64,000 bases of DNA from contig NC_063260.1 of the NCBI RefSeq assembly GCF_019578655.1, forward strand, positions 11,596,501 to 11,660,500, in the 5' to 3' direction. A program made the translations under genes and the position numbers. The number at the start of each line of letters is the position of its first letter. Positions within the stretch are counted from its first letter, which is position 1. Below, piece after piece: positions 36,768-49,255 of the stretch. The stretch is from Ricinus communis (Eukaryota; Streptophyta; Magnoliopsida; Malpighiales; Euphorbiaceae). The notes beneath the pieces were generated by a model. The model was not told the origin of the DNA. It was given only the letters and a program-made list of their open reading frames with translations, and ran no database searches.

Positions 36768-37436
36768 CAGAATTTTGCAGCGAAGTAGCTTATATTCAGT
36801 ATAATATAAGCTACTGAAGCGCGTCTTGGCTCAAATTCTTTGTTGTATCCAAAAGATTATAAGATGTATGGCTCGTTTAGAATCAAAAGAAAAGCAAAAG
36901 GTTTAGTAGTAAGGACAAGAATGTGCCTCCCTCGATCAATCTCATGGTGTACCGCGGCGGCTATTGCACACTCTGTTAATTTCTATGCTTATCCAGTCTA
37001 AATTTTAAAAACAACGGCTTGAGCCAAATATATGGCTGGGGATGAAAATGTTGGACAATTTCGAGTAGTTCAGAGAACACAAGAACAATACATGTTAATG
37101 GTGGTGCTACAGTAGCCAGGGAAATTCCAGAACCTGGTGTGTATTGAAGAGAATTACTAATAAGTTTTTTCCTTCATGTATTTATTTTCATTTCCCAGTA
37201 GCGTTCTTTTTCAAAGGTTTTTTCCCTTCCACTTGGGTTTAATTTGTGTACTCCAATATTTGTTTTTTCATAAAAGTAAATGGTGGAACGACTTACTATA
37301 TAAATAATATTATAATAATAATAACTTATTTATTTATAAAATGATAAAATAAAAGTGATTAATAAAAAGTTGATTATTTAATTAATTATTGTATAACTCA
37401 AACAGAAATTGCAAAAATCCTACTGGTGTAAAAGAA

Positions 37437-37464
37437 ATATATATATATATATATATATATATAT
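37437..37464. repeat. (AT)n microsatellite
   Basis: Uninterrupted AT dinucleotide run of 14 units. Confidence 0.95.
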
Positions 37465-40400
37465 TTCTTCATATTTTTTTTATACATGAAATTTTTATTT
37501 TGATCTATGTACTTATTTTTATTTTGACATATATATTTATTTTACTAGAGTATCATTGTGGCACCTATCATTATAAGTCTATTTTTAATTATTATTATTT
37601 TAAATAATTTATTTAATTTATATGTTCTTCTATTAATATAGATTGTTAATGAATTTATATATAATTTTTAATTATTTATCAAACTTAAAATTTTATAGTT
37701 GAATCTTATAGTTTTCAAATACTACTAATTAATTTCTAAAAATTTAAAAAAATTAATAAATAAAAATAACTTATACCTAGATGTATATATACTATATACA
37801 TATTTAGATAGGAATGACAATAGGTAAAATAGTATTATTCTTCGATCCATCTCTACCAATATCCAAAAATATATATTTCTATCTATATCTTATTCATATA
37901 TGGATAATAAATATTAAACTCGTTCTCATGTCTATAGAATTTTTTATAATCCATTATCTAAATAATTATTAAATTTTTTATAAAATAATATTATTGTGAC
38001 TAATAATATTATTTTTTATAGAGATTATTTATTTAATAATATTATTGTGAATATTTTATTAATTTATCAATGAATATTTTATTAATTTACCAATAAATAA
38101 ATATTTATTAATTTTAAAAAATTATATCTTAGTTATTTGTTATATAATTTTATCAAGATTTATGTATGAGTTATAAAAAAAAATGTGGCTAAAAATTAGT
38201 GTGCATGTATAGAGAATTTTAAAATTATAATTTATACGCATAAATAGTAGTACTTATATACATATAAGTTAAATAAATTTATTATTTTATGCATCACATG
38301 AGCTTATTCATTTAGTACATTAACATGAATTGGGATCGAAAAATTTTATTACTTAATTGAGTTATTAATATTTATCAAGATATTAATGCATAAAATGTTA
38401 AATGCATAATTTTTTAACTTATAATTTTATTTAACTAAAATAATTTATAATGTATTATAATAGGTTATATTAAAATAATAACAATGAAAAGATTAATAAA
38501 ATATTGAAGAAACATTGAATAATTAAATATTTTTTCTAACTCTCTAAATACTACATTTTAAATAATCAAAATTGATAAGTTCAATTGTAAAAATTTTAAT
38601 ATTCTACATCCAATTTTAGGAAAAAAATATCTCAAATAAATATAGGTAAAGTAGTATAATATTCGTACTCTATTCATACCTAATGAATTTCTATGAGGTG
38701 GATTATCCGTATCCTCTTTATATAGATAATTAATGTATATAGAAATATACCTAATTTGACGTTCAAACGTAATTAATCTTAATGTATATAGAATTTTGTT
38801 AGATTTATGGTCTAATAAAGTAAAACAAATATTTTATTCAAAAATCTTGTTAGACTTGTTAAATATTTTTTAGATAATTTTTAACACTTCTTTTACTATT
38901 TAGAAACAAAATATGAAAATAATGTTAAAATTAAGCCTAATATATTTAAAAAATAAAAAATCGATTAAGAAGTCCAAAGTGAACTACTAATTAAAATTTG
39001 GTTTGGTTCGATTCCAATAACTAACCTGTCATATTGGATCCGACTTGAATATACTTTAAAATCAAATTAAATAAATCAATATGAGTCGTATAAGTTTTTA
39101 AAAGTGAGTTTTTTTTATAAATATCATAAAAACATAAAATAAATACAAAAATACCCATAAAAATTGCTAACAACAAAAATATTAAAAAATATAATTTATT
39201 TATAGAAATATTTTAAAATATAATTTTATTTATAAAAAAAATCAAATTTAATCTTTTCAGATGAAAAGGTATATGTTGGATATACTTTTGACAGGATAAT
39301 GAATTAAAACACATTAATTTTTATGAAATATTGTTGCATTTTATTTAATTTTATGATATTAATAATAAATAAATAAATTTAAAAAATATATATTGAAGAA
39401 AAAAAAAGTACACGCGCATACTTTTAACATAAACCAAATAAAGTATATATTGAATTTTAATTATATTTATGTTTAAATATTTAATAATATGAAATAGTAA
39501 TTTATTTTGATATTAAAATTTAAATAAATAATTTAATCAAAATTTATAATATTTTTAAATATTTTAAAAAGTTAAAAAGAATGTGAAACATTAATAAAAT
39601 AAAAACAAATAAAACCAAAAGGCATATATTTAACAAAAAATTTATATATTAAATATACGTTAGGTGTCTCGATATTTTCTAAATGAAATAAAATACAAAC
39701 TCAAAAAAAGTTGAATATCAAAATATATATGATCATAAATAATAGTACATTTTAAGTATCTGAAATTTTTTAAAATAAAATAAAATTTAACTCAAAAATA
39801 TTCAATATCAAATGATATATATTTACTAGAATATAATATATGTATCTAAAACTAATTTGAGAAAATAGAAAAGACGAAAAAGATAAAAGAACGAGTGCTC
39901 TTGAAAACAACAGTAAATAATATTTTAAAAATAAAAAATAGGATATTTTTGTAATTTTTCTCTAAACGTGTAAATGGTGAAATTTCCAGAAAGAAAAAAA
40001 AGAAAAACGAACCCGGTATATGTTATCGGTTAGGCTTTGGTTTAGTAGAGCCAGTTAGCTGGGCCATCTGAACCCAGGCTAGTGGCTCTCTTTATTTTAT
40101 TTTTTACTATTCGGATTATATGATATGAACCCTCCAGCCCAAACTTACAAATTCATGGCCTGTCTCATGTAATTTCAACAGGCACCTGATATTAAAGTCA
40201 CATATGCCATTCTCGACGTCATTCACAAGTCACGTAAAAGAGGGTAACTAAATCATGTTTATGTAATTTTTATTGTTAACGTATTAATTAAATCATGGAT
40301 GGAAATCCCAATTGCCAAGAAGAAATAGAATCCAATTCTGTCCAATTGGGATTTGGAAAAGGCAAAAGTAAGAGATGAGATGATATTGTCACGTATACGT

Positions 40401-43400
40401 AGGTTTTTCTTTTCCTATTTTTATTTTCTCTCTTTTACTAAGATAAAAGAAGACACTTAATAATTTTATTCTCCATGCCTTAGACAAAGTGATGGCAGGT
40501 GCAACACCAAATTGAACATTCTTTCTTTTGTCAACTAATAAAAAAAATTCCTCCACTTTATATATTTTATTACTTTTACTTTCAAAAATCAAACCCTCTT
40601 GAAATTTGATAGCACATAAAAGAGAATGCACTCATTTTAGGGAATATATAAAGGGGAAAAAAATTAAACAGGAAAAAGTTTATTTGATTAGGAAATTTTT
40701 ATTCATTAAAAAATCTCATGAGTCTATGTCTATAAAATTTCACTAGACGTTGATAAATTATAAATAATAAGACTAAAATAATAATATAACTGTTACATCG
40801 TGTTTGGTTGAAATCTATAAAATCTATGAAATTCATTTATAAAATTTAAAATTTATATAGTTTAAATGAAGTAAAAGTTAATTTAGAATTTTACATATTT
40901 TAAGTTGTATGGAATAGGTTATAGCTGAATTAAATTCTGACAAAATAGATAGAATTTATAAATAAATTTTAAATTAATTGTTAATATAATCTGTAACATT
41001 AAAATATCTCATTGAATTTTATTATTTTTATTTTATTTTTTAATTTATATTTTTTTTTCAAATAAAATAAATTTTTAATAAATCTCAATTAAATATAACA
41101 TTAATCAGCACATAGATATAATAAAATTTGAAATTATATTTACTCCAAAATGAAAAAATTAACTAAATATTTTCATTTTGTTAGTGGGGCTTCACTTTTC
41201 CGGTGGTTTCCATTTGCCATTAGAGCATTGTGCTACGAACCAAATTATTTTATTAGGAGAGCACATACTAAATTATTAATTTTTGTAGATTAGTTCATAT
41301 CATTTTTGATAGATTACAGAATCTCGAATAATGATCTCAGAATTAAAACCGAAATTAATAATTGCGGAGTAATTAAAATCACTCTTTTGGATCCAAGATA
41401 TTATCAAATAATTTAGTATTTATGGACATATGATAGTAGTCGCAACATAATTATTAATTAATTTATTTTGGCCAAAAAGTTGATATACTGTAGCATATGA
41501 AATAATAAATAAAAGGGGAAAGTTTGAAATTTAAACTAAGCAGACAGTAGTTAGCAATAATAAAAATAGGGGGCCTACCTGATGAGATTATAGAATGAAA
41601 ACAAAGATGCCCCAAATAAAGGTCAAAAGCTTCTTTCACCTAAACAGCAATAATAATGATTAATGGAAGAAAGGGACAAAAACCCTAATATAAATTTTAT
41701 CACTCTTTGTCACAACGCACCAATGAATTCAACCCCATGGCCAGGCGTAGGATGGACACTGCCATGCTCTATGACTTTTGCCTTCCAGCTGTGATGTGAG
41801 ATACTGTTGGTCACGTAAAAGAAAGAAAAGAACTGTTGGTCTGCCCCTCAAATTCAATACCATACAATTGGCTGAATATGATCTTTTTATTGCTTCGGTC
41901 AAAGGGAATGGAAGGATGGTGTGATCTATACTATATAGGATTAAAGTTGATCAGGGCAAGTAGGTCTGATAATGGTCCCATCTGTTAGATATTGTCATTA
42001 TTGGTGAACATATCAAACATAAACAATTCCGAAGAGGCATCAGCTAATACGGATGACCATGTCGGGAATCCTCTTATTTATATTTCACCTTCTAGTATCA
42101 TTTTGATCTCTTTCAAAAATGTTTACATTCTGGGGTTACAGAAATATAATGACATAGATGAGAATAATAAACGATCTCTTCAAACATTCTCTATTACATG
42201 TCAATCTGTATCTGCCTAAATCACAAACATTAATTTTACTATTCCTACTCGTCTTAATCCTATTACTATCGGATGCTGGGGAGCAAGCTACCGAATTAGG
42301 GGGAGAAGAATAATCGGAAGTAGCTTTTGTTATCTAGTCAGCAAACGGCTGACTTTACAAAAAATGAAAAAAGTAAAAAATTCCAGTTCGATTTTGTTAT
42401 CAATGATTTATTTCCCAATCAACAGACCTATAGCTTCTACCTTGAAGAGGCATTAACACAGCTTGAAGAACAACACATGTATGCTTGTGCACAAAGGTTA
42501 GGGGACATCATTCTTTACCCAGCAAACCCCATCACAAGCGTACCTTATTACATACAGGTCCTACATAAAAAGAAGAAATGAATATTGTCTTTGGGGTAAG
42601 GTGACTTTTGGACATGGTGAGTGTTGACCTATTTCTATATAAGAGTACGTACACTCTACTACAGCACAAAATGAAGAAAAAAAAAGTAGCTACTCCACAA
42701 ACACAATTATTTTTATTAATAGTAATAACTAATAATGATTGAAGGACTCTATGAATTTTAGGAGCTATACCACTGCCCTATCTAGTTCCTGAAATCTCTC
42801 TGCTTCTTCAGTTAATTGCTATAGCAGCTAGATATAGGTGTGTATAATAAAAACGAGATGCACAAATTCTCATCTCACAAGATGCTTTTGGAATGTATAA
42901 TGATATGTAGAATAAAAGCATACTTGATGGAGTGTGGAAGACTAATTAGAACCAGAGTCGGACTATTCTAAACAGAAGAATAAACACAGTACGGAAAATT
43001 CTCAATGTCGTTTGTTGAGTACCACAATTATGTATATATCAAGCACACACTGGTCGTGCATGGTGACTTCTTTCATTTATAACAAGTAATTATGCCACCA
43101 TAGAAATGTAATGGACTGAGAAAAAGTAGCATATTATTATTTTTGACTTTGATCTGTTAGTGCGGTTTGTTTGATTGTGCATAGTTGGAAGACTAATCAA
43201 TATAATTGGTATTGTGATCTTTTCTACTTGGAGACGCATGATCATTATAGAATCTACAAAATTCGGATTCATCTCGAGTATTATTATTAAAACTTTGTGG
43301 CAAATTATACAATATACTATAGGACAAGGTTTTTTTGTTTGAATTATGTGCATAGAATAGATCCAAAGCAGGAGATGTAGTGTTGGTCATTTTTTAAAAC

Positions 43401-43990
43401 TCAACCTGAAGAACCCACTTAAAGCTGAGGGTACTGTGCAGCAGCCTTATTGGTGAGAGGAAATTGATCAGTTTATTCAGGACATCCCACTTCCTCTCTC
43501 TCTCCCTTTTGCCCACAGCTAATCTTATATAAGGATTTAGGACCAATGTATTATTTGTACCAAACGATGCCAAATTGGAGAACGGCAGAAGGACATTGGC
43601 ATGCCAAGGACTGATGTCTCTGTCATACAAATATTTCCACTGTCGATTTTGGACATTAACTTTTTCTTTTTCTCCTTCTCCTCTCTTTTTTCTTTATTTC
43701 TTTTTTCTCTTTTTCCCCCTTTTTCTCTCTACACACTTCCATTTGAGTTCAGATCATGATATGTTCTTGTTATTGGGTTCTGCAATCTTTAAGCAAACAA
43801 CGCACACCACCATATATGCATAAAATTACTGACTATAACTCTGTTTAAAAAAAAAAAAAAAGGTAACCATTTTACAACCGCATACATCTCTATAAACTTT
43901 TGCTTTTCCTCTATACAATTTAAAACAGACAACGCATGAAGTAAGCACAGCAAAATGATTTGAGTACAGAATATATGTGAAACTTTAGCT

Positions 43991-45255
43991 TTAACCTTTG
44001 GTTCTAATAATGGTGATCGTTCCTCTCCCTTGAGTATGGATTCTTGTTAGGGCCACCACTGCTTTCCCTGAAAGGCCTGTTCCATCAGCAGATACACATG
44101 GCCTACAAGCAAAATCACCCACTGGATGCCTAACCGGCCTTGTCGGTGGCATTAAGATCCTCTCATTGATATCATTTATAGTCAAGTCACCTTCAACTCC
44201 TCCTGGCTTCACTAATGCAAATGGATACACTACCCCTGTTATCACTCTTTTCTTTCTCTTCTCATCACCTAGTTATTACAGAAGAGATAATAACATTAAG
44301 GATCAGTTAGTTTTGGAAGTTATCTTGTGAGGTCTGGACACTCAAGGAGATGCTGATCATACTAAAAATATAGTGATTAGCGGAGTAGTACATACCAAGA
44401 TGAGGAAGGTTTTCCCTATCGAATAAGGACTTGGATTTTATAGAATCTTTATAGGAAGAAGATGATGAATCGAGTGGTTCAGAGGCTGATATTTCCTCTT
44501 CAGGTGTTTTAATCTCTGTAATCGCATTTGCCTCTTCACTTATGCTGTTGCTTATTGATGTGTTTATATGTTCATCTACAATCAGGAAGGTAAATCAGTA
44601 AATCTAATTCATCAGGAATATATTATCCGATTAAACAAAAAAATAATAATAAAAGAAAGAAAAGAAAAGAACCTGAAACTCCACGGCTACTCGTAATGTG
44701 ACTCATCCAACTAAAATTCTCTGAGATTTCACAGTCATAGTTTTCACTCCAGTAGCTCTGTACATAATCAAAACCAGTCATTATATAGTAGAACATAATA
44801 ATTTTTTTTTTTTTTACAAGAAGAGAAAGAAAGAAAGAACCGAATCATTAAGTAGAAGTCAAACATTTTCTTGAATTACCTTAGCAAGATGGTCGGTCGA
44901 TATTTTAGCTTGATGACGATCATCAGTGTACAACAGTCGTCGTCGTTTTGAACGTTCAGTAAATTCGAGTAAAGCATCCTCTAAATACCCAGTTGAGAAA
45001 TCAGAATCCAAAGATGAGAAAAATGGGGAAGTTCCATCCATAACTACAACAAAACAAAAATTCACATCATTGATAAAAAAAGAATGGGGTTAATAAATGC
45101 AGGTATTCAAGAGCCACATCGATAATTGATTTACAGACAACAACAGTATAAAGACAAAGAAAATAAGGATAGATAGTAGCACCTAAAGACATGTCTGCGT
45201 TGAGAACCCCAAGGTTTTGAAGATCCCAGCAACATAAGGAAGAAGCATAAGCCAT
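43991..45255 (-). CDS. XRI1: XRI1-like protein (X-ray induced transcript 1 family), complete
   Basis: Five exons on the minus strand: 45255-45183, 45043-44880, 44757-44673, 44575-44396, 44268-43991. They join in phase to 780 nt (259 residues plus TAA), and all introns are GT..AG. Diagnostic segments are the N-terminal CCWDLQNLGVLNADMSL, the middle FSTGYLEDALLEFTERSKRR and RRLLYTDD, SYWSENYDCEISENFSWMSH, and the conserved C-terminus GLSGKAVVALTRIHTQGRG followed by TITIIRTKG. Arabidopsis XRI1 is induced by ionising radiation and is needed for meiotic and post-meiotic fertility and for DNA repair; its biochemical activity is not known. The middle of the protein is acidic and Ser-rich, likely disordered. 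At 259 residues it is slightly shorter than I recall for Arabidopsis XRI1. Assignment is by motif recall. Confidence 0.85.
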
Positions 45256-45305
45256 GGTTTGTTTTAGTTATAATGTTCTTTGGAATAATAATATTACTTA
45301 ATGTC

Positions 45306-45313
45306 TATATATA
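45306..45313 (-). promoter_or_regulatory. TATA-like element of the XRI1-like gene
   Basis: TATATATA on the minus strand is about 50 bases upstream of the start codon at 45255. This implies a very short leader if used, so it is tentative. Confidence 0.3.
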
Positions 45314-45428
45314 CAAAAGAAACCAGTGCTATTTATGTGTGTGGTGGTTGTGGAAAAGAGAGTGAGAATTTGATGAAGTTAGAGGAATGGTCAGTCAACG
45401 GCAATGAGAAAAAGGAAAATAATATTAA

Positions 45429-45433
<5 letters not shown>

Positions 45434-45462
<29 letters not shown>
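45434..45462. repeat. poly(A)/poly(T) run
   Basis: 29 consecutive A on the plus strand. On the minus strand it gives a false poly-Phe open frame. It may be the tail of a retroposed element, but no recognisable element adjoins it. Confidence 0.9.
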
Positions 45463-45467
<5 letters not shown>

Positions 45468-48400
45468 GGTTTGTGTTCTTGGGATATGAAAAAATGGATA
45501 TGATGGAGGGGGCCAATGCCAAATAATGGCGAAGGTTATGATACCATATGTTTGCTGTTGTGTGTTTGGTTTGGTTGCATGTAAAGCAAAAAGAAGCAAA
45601 GATATGCTTATGATATGAGTACACACAAATTCAAATTTCAGCTTTTTCACCTTTCTTACTTATTATTTTTGATGGAACGGGTGGGTAGGGTACCAACCGT
45701 TTTCTCTTCATTACCACCATTGCTGTGGGCTCCTATCATTTTATTTCTACGTCCATATTGTTTATTTTTAATACAATAAACCAATTATAAATTAATCTTT
45801 TTCAAATTTGATAATATTTTATTCCTACTTTTTAATTGATAATCAAATTTATCAAAAATCCATGGCATAGTTTATGCACTGTAAAAAATAACATTATTAT
45901 ATAGCTAATATGGCATACTGCTTTATTCTATTAAATTCATTCCTCTCATATTAGCAAGACATGCCATTTGTGGATTAATCAGAAAATTTCCTTATATAAA
46001 ATATGATTGCAAAATTGAAACACCGGAGTTGTTGCCTAAAGTTAAATACCAAATGTAATAATATAATGAACAAAAATTGGAGCTGTAGAAAGAATTTCTT
46101 TCTTGTCGATGGAAGGGTGTAAAATTTCTTTTGCCGGTGGGTCCAGTTCTTGGCATGCTGGTGGGGGCCCATTTGTAAAGGCTTGAACATGAAGGATTAA
46201 TGTGGGACCATCTTCTTTTCTGTCATCAGGTTTGAATGGTCCAAACTTTGTGTGGGATGTGTGTTTGTGTGAATTTTTTTAACTTTGATATGTTTATCAG
46301 ACGGCACAGGAAGATTTTGATGGTGAATTTTATGTGGTGTTTTGTGCCAAAATTAACCAATTGAGAAGCGGACTGGACTGGGTATTAAAAATCCATCACC
46401 AAAGTCTAATCAACTCGAAATTCAAAGCTAGGCCCATTAACAGCTGGATTTTCTATCTTTTTGTTTGTTAGGTGTTGAATTGTTTCCTTTTTTTCTTAAA
46501 AAAAAAAAAAAAGACAAGAAAAAAGAAAATTCCTCCAAGTTTGGTGGATCATGTATTATTGTCAAAGGTAGTAGCATAAATTATATTGGATAATATTTTG
46601 AGAGAGATTATTAGACAGCATCGGTCTGCTCCTTACCGATAATTCAGTCAAAGAGGGTGCTATCAATAGAGTAATTCGATTTTTTAAATATCTGTAAAAA
46701 AAGTTAAAAATATCGAATAGAGTTGTCTAACCACTTACTCTAATAATTAAGTCCAATTTATGAAAGAATATTTTAAATATAATAAAATTGTAAAATAGCA
46801 TATCCTTATAATCTTTGTAAGATAGATCCTTATATATAGACATCAAAGGTCTTTTCGTTCACTAGGAAAAAAAATCTATAGTTATGGGACCTTTTAATAA
46901 TATTAGGACTTTTTTTTGTCTGCTATCAGAATCATCGCTTGGATCGGATTCTTCATATAGAGTCCGATCATAACTCGATTTCTAAGATTTTTTGCTATAG
47001 TTAAATATAAATTTAGTCAATTTTATCTTTTTTTGTCATAACAGGTTATCTTGTAAGGTTCTCTTATCACTTATTATATAAGATTTTTCATATAATAATT
47101 TTAGAAATATAATTCAGCGATATTGAAAATGGTTTTAAAAACGGAGGCAAATACTAATAAAATTTTGAAAAATTGGCTGAGGTTTAACAATAGTTAAAAA
47201 TTAGTGTTTGGCTTAAATTCTATAAACAATTTATTTTATTTATAAAAAAAATTAATGGAAACTATTTTTAAATTAATTTTATTATTTATTATGATATGTA
47301 ATAAATATAAAATTTGCCTAAATATTTTCTTAGAATTGAAGAGTCTGAGAGAGAAAAACGAAAAAGGATTAATAAAAGAATGTAGATAGTGATGAGAGAG
47401 AACTGATGTATTTCAATCAATGATAGTTTTGCCTTTTTTTTTTTTTTTTCTGAGAGTATCAGTCAATGATAGTTTAGTCATCACAAAAAATAAAAACCTC
47501 ATAAATTTAAAATTTATTTAAAAATTCTATCAGATTTAACATAAATTGGTTTAATTATTAATAATTCTAGAAATTAATAAAATATCAATTTAATTGAATT
47601 TTTTCTAGAAGATAGTTTTAAATAAACTTTAACGTATATCAAACATAGAAAATATATGAATTTATCCCACAAAAGCTTATAAAATTTATTTTATAAAGCA
47701 CCAATATAAAAGTTAAATTTCCAAGATGTGTAACTCCCAATTAGGTGAAAGTGAGTTTGATAGAATTGTACATGCAGTCATATAATATTTATTGCAAAGC
47801 AAATCATTAGATTTCAAATTCATGCTATATGCAGCATTCATGTGGAAGCATCTGGCATTTTCAGAAAGAAATGTGGAAGCATCTGTGATCTACTTTGTCT
47901 ATGTTAATTTATGAAATCAAGAATGCGAAACTATATGCAGTGAATATTCTTTTGTGAGGGAAATTCAAATCAAAAGATAATATTTATTTCTTTTAAAAAG
48001 AAAAGAAAAATAAAGAAATGAAGTAAAAGAAGAAGAAATATGCCAAATCCAAAATGCTTTTTTCTTTTCCCTTTTTCATAGATAGATGGGGTAATCCTTG
48101 AAGTGAATGATGATTTTTCAATTTATGTCTTTAAGTGATTTATATAGTTATTTTCTAAGGAAAAAGAAAAGTTGGTATGCCACCAGAATCCAAATATTAA
48201 TGATTTAGGACCATGTAGTACATAATGATTAGAGTTTAAATAGGTATTAATGACAACAAGTACTATAAACAACAAATAGCCAAAGCATATGCATAAAGTA
48301 CCCACCAAGAAAAAACAATCGATAAGGTATAGGAATAAACTTCAACTTAATTATAAGCACTGCAAAGCATTGACATGATGTTACAAATATAATCAACTGC

Positions 48401-48892
48401 TGCCTTAATGAGCCAATTCTTAAGCAGAATATGACCCTGAATGGCAACTTTTATTTAACACACAGACTCTCTCTCTCCCTAGTCTATACTCTTTACTCTC
48501 ACATGCCATCTGCCTTTGTTCTCCTCCATTGATTGTACTTTCTGGGTATTATTCTCTCATGGGACCGTGTATCCTGCAACCAGAGAAATCAGAGTTAGTA
48601 TGTTTAGGCTATTTGGCCTACTACTGGGCCTGTTTCTTGAAGCCCACAGTAGGATTACCAGTGAGTAGTAATAATAGGAGGGTACTATTCTATGGGTTAC
48701 TTCTGAGCACATTTACAAGCCAAATTTCTTCATTGATTGCAATCTTAGAAGCCCATCATTCTTTTTAGTTTTGAGTTACTTGAATAAGATTAAAACAGTG
48801 ATGCCCACTTAAGTTGTTCTGCGCTAGGATTGATGAGTTTCATAATTAATCGGATTTTAAAATAAAATTAAAAGAAATCTTAAATTAATGAG

Positions 48893-49255
48893 TTATATCG
48901 GTTGCTTACTTCCACACTTCTTTCCAACAGGTCTATTCTTGATGTTGCATCGTTTTGGAATTGTGATAGCAATCCCTGGCTTGATTCCAGCTTGCATAGC
49001 CAAAGGTGACAGCAGAACAGCACAGAGACATTTTGGAGCAGTTTTGATTAGAGCACCGACTTTTGAGCAGCAAGCTGGAGGTACACTAGCTCTAACATTC
49101 CCCACCGCGGTCAGACAAGGGCTCAAGCTAGCTGCAGCAGACCTTATCGGCGTCTTCCCACACTCACCAGCGGCATCCACATCACTCAAGAAACCATTTG
49201 AAGCTAATAAAAAGACCAAAACAGCAGCAAAACAAGCTCTCATGCTAGACACCAT
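48893..49255 (-). CDS. non-specific lipid-transfer protein, type V, secreted
   Basis: Single-exon open frame of 120 codons. Residues 1-29 (MVSSMRACFAAVLVFLLASN then GFLSDVDAA) form a signal peptide, giving mature AGECGKTPI... of about 91 residues. The eight cysteines are spaced C-14-C-14-CC-12-CXC-24-C-10-C, which is exactly the spacing defined for type V plant nsLTPs (AAI/LTSS fold, four disulfides, hydrophobic lipid tunnel). The CXC is C-L-C, with Leu as the middle residue. Such proteins bind lipids in the apoplast; no specific ligand can be inferred. An open frame on the opposite strand (48888-49310) is a shadow, because it lacks any recognisable feature. An ATATATATAT stretch at 49296-49305 could serve as TATA. 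Confidence 0.93.
   Translation of the reverse strand: MVSSMRACFAAVLVFLLASNGFLSDVDAAGECGKTPIRSAAASLSPCLTAVGNVRASVPPACCSKVGALIKTAPKCLCAVLLSPLAMQAGIKPGIAITIPKRCNIKNRPVGKKCGSKQPI

Larger units (their letters stand above)
35043..43990. other. long AT-rich intergenic region with microsatellites and decayed repeats
   Basis: No gene is supported. Contents include an unassigned open frame at 35875-36126 without an ATG start and (CTT)n and (AT)n microsatellites. A possible old repeat spans about 37807-38770: its left end, ATGACAATAGGTAAAATAG, and a right-hand part with GGTGGATTATCCGTATCC resemble ends of a dispersed plant repeat family. About 37.4-39.9 kb is extremely AT-rich. A somewhat less AT-rich segment at about 41940-42580 has two short open frames (75 and 84 codons) of unknown origin. 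CT-rich sequence lies at 43490-43740. Confidence 0.6.
45256..48892. other. intergenic region between XRI1-like and LTP genes
   Basis: AT-rich and without a supported gene. A 29-base A run lies at 45434-45462. Open frames near 45391-45650, 45975-46190 and 48123-48447 are poly-Phe or low-complexity translations. A plus-strand open frame at 48529-48768 (79 codons) has no known match. Its upstream CT-rich sequence could be a UTR of an unidentified transcript. Confidence 0.6.

Noticed and set aside
43569..43630. TGCCAAATTGGAGAA resembling the start of miR399, and a 12-bp palindrome TTGGCATGCCAA
   Set aside because: Only the first seven bases match the miRNA well, no complementary arm forms a precursor-length hairpin, and a short palindrome is expected by chance.
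45391..45650. Minus-strand open frames with long Phe runs
   Set aside because: They are created by the 29-base A run on the plus strand.
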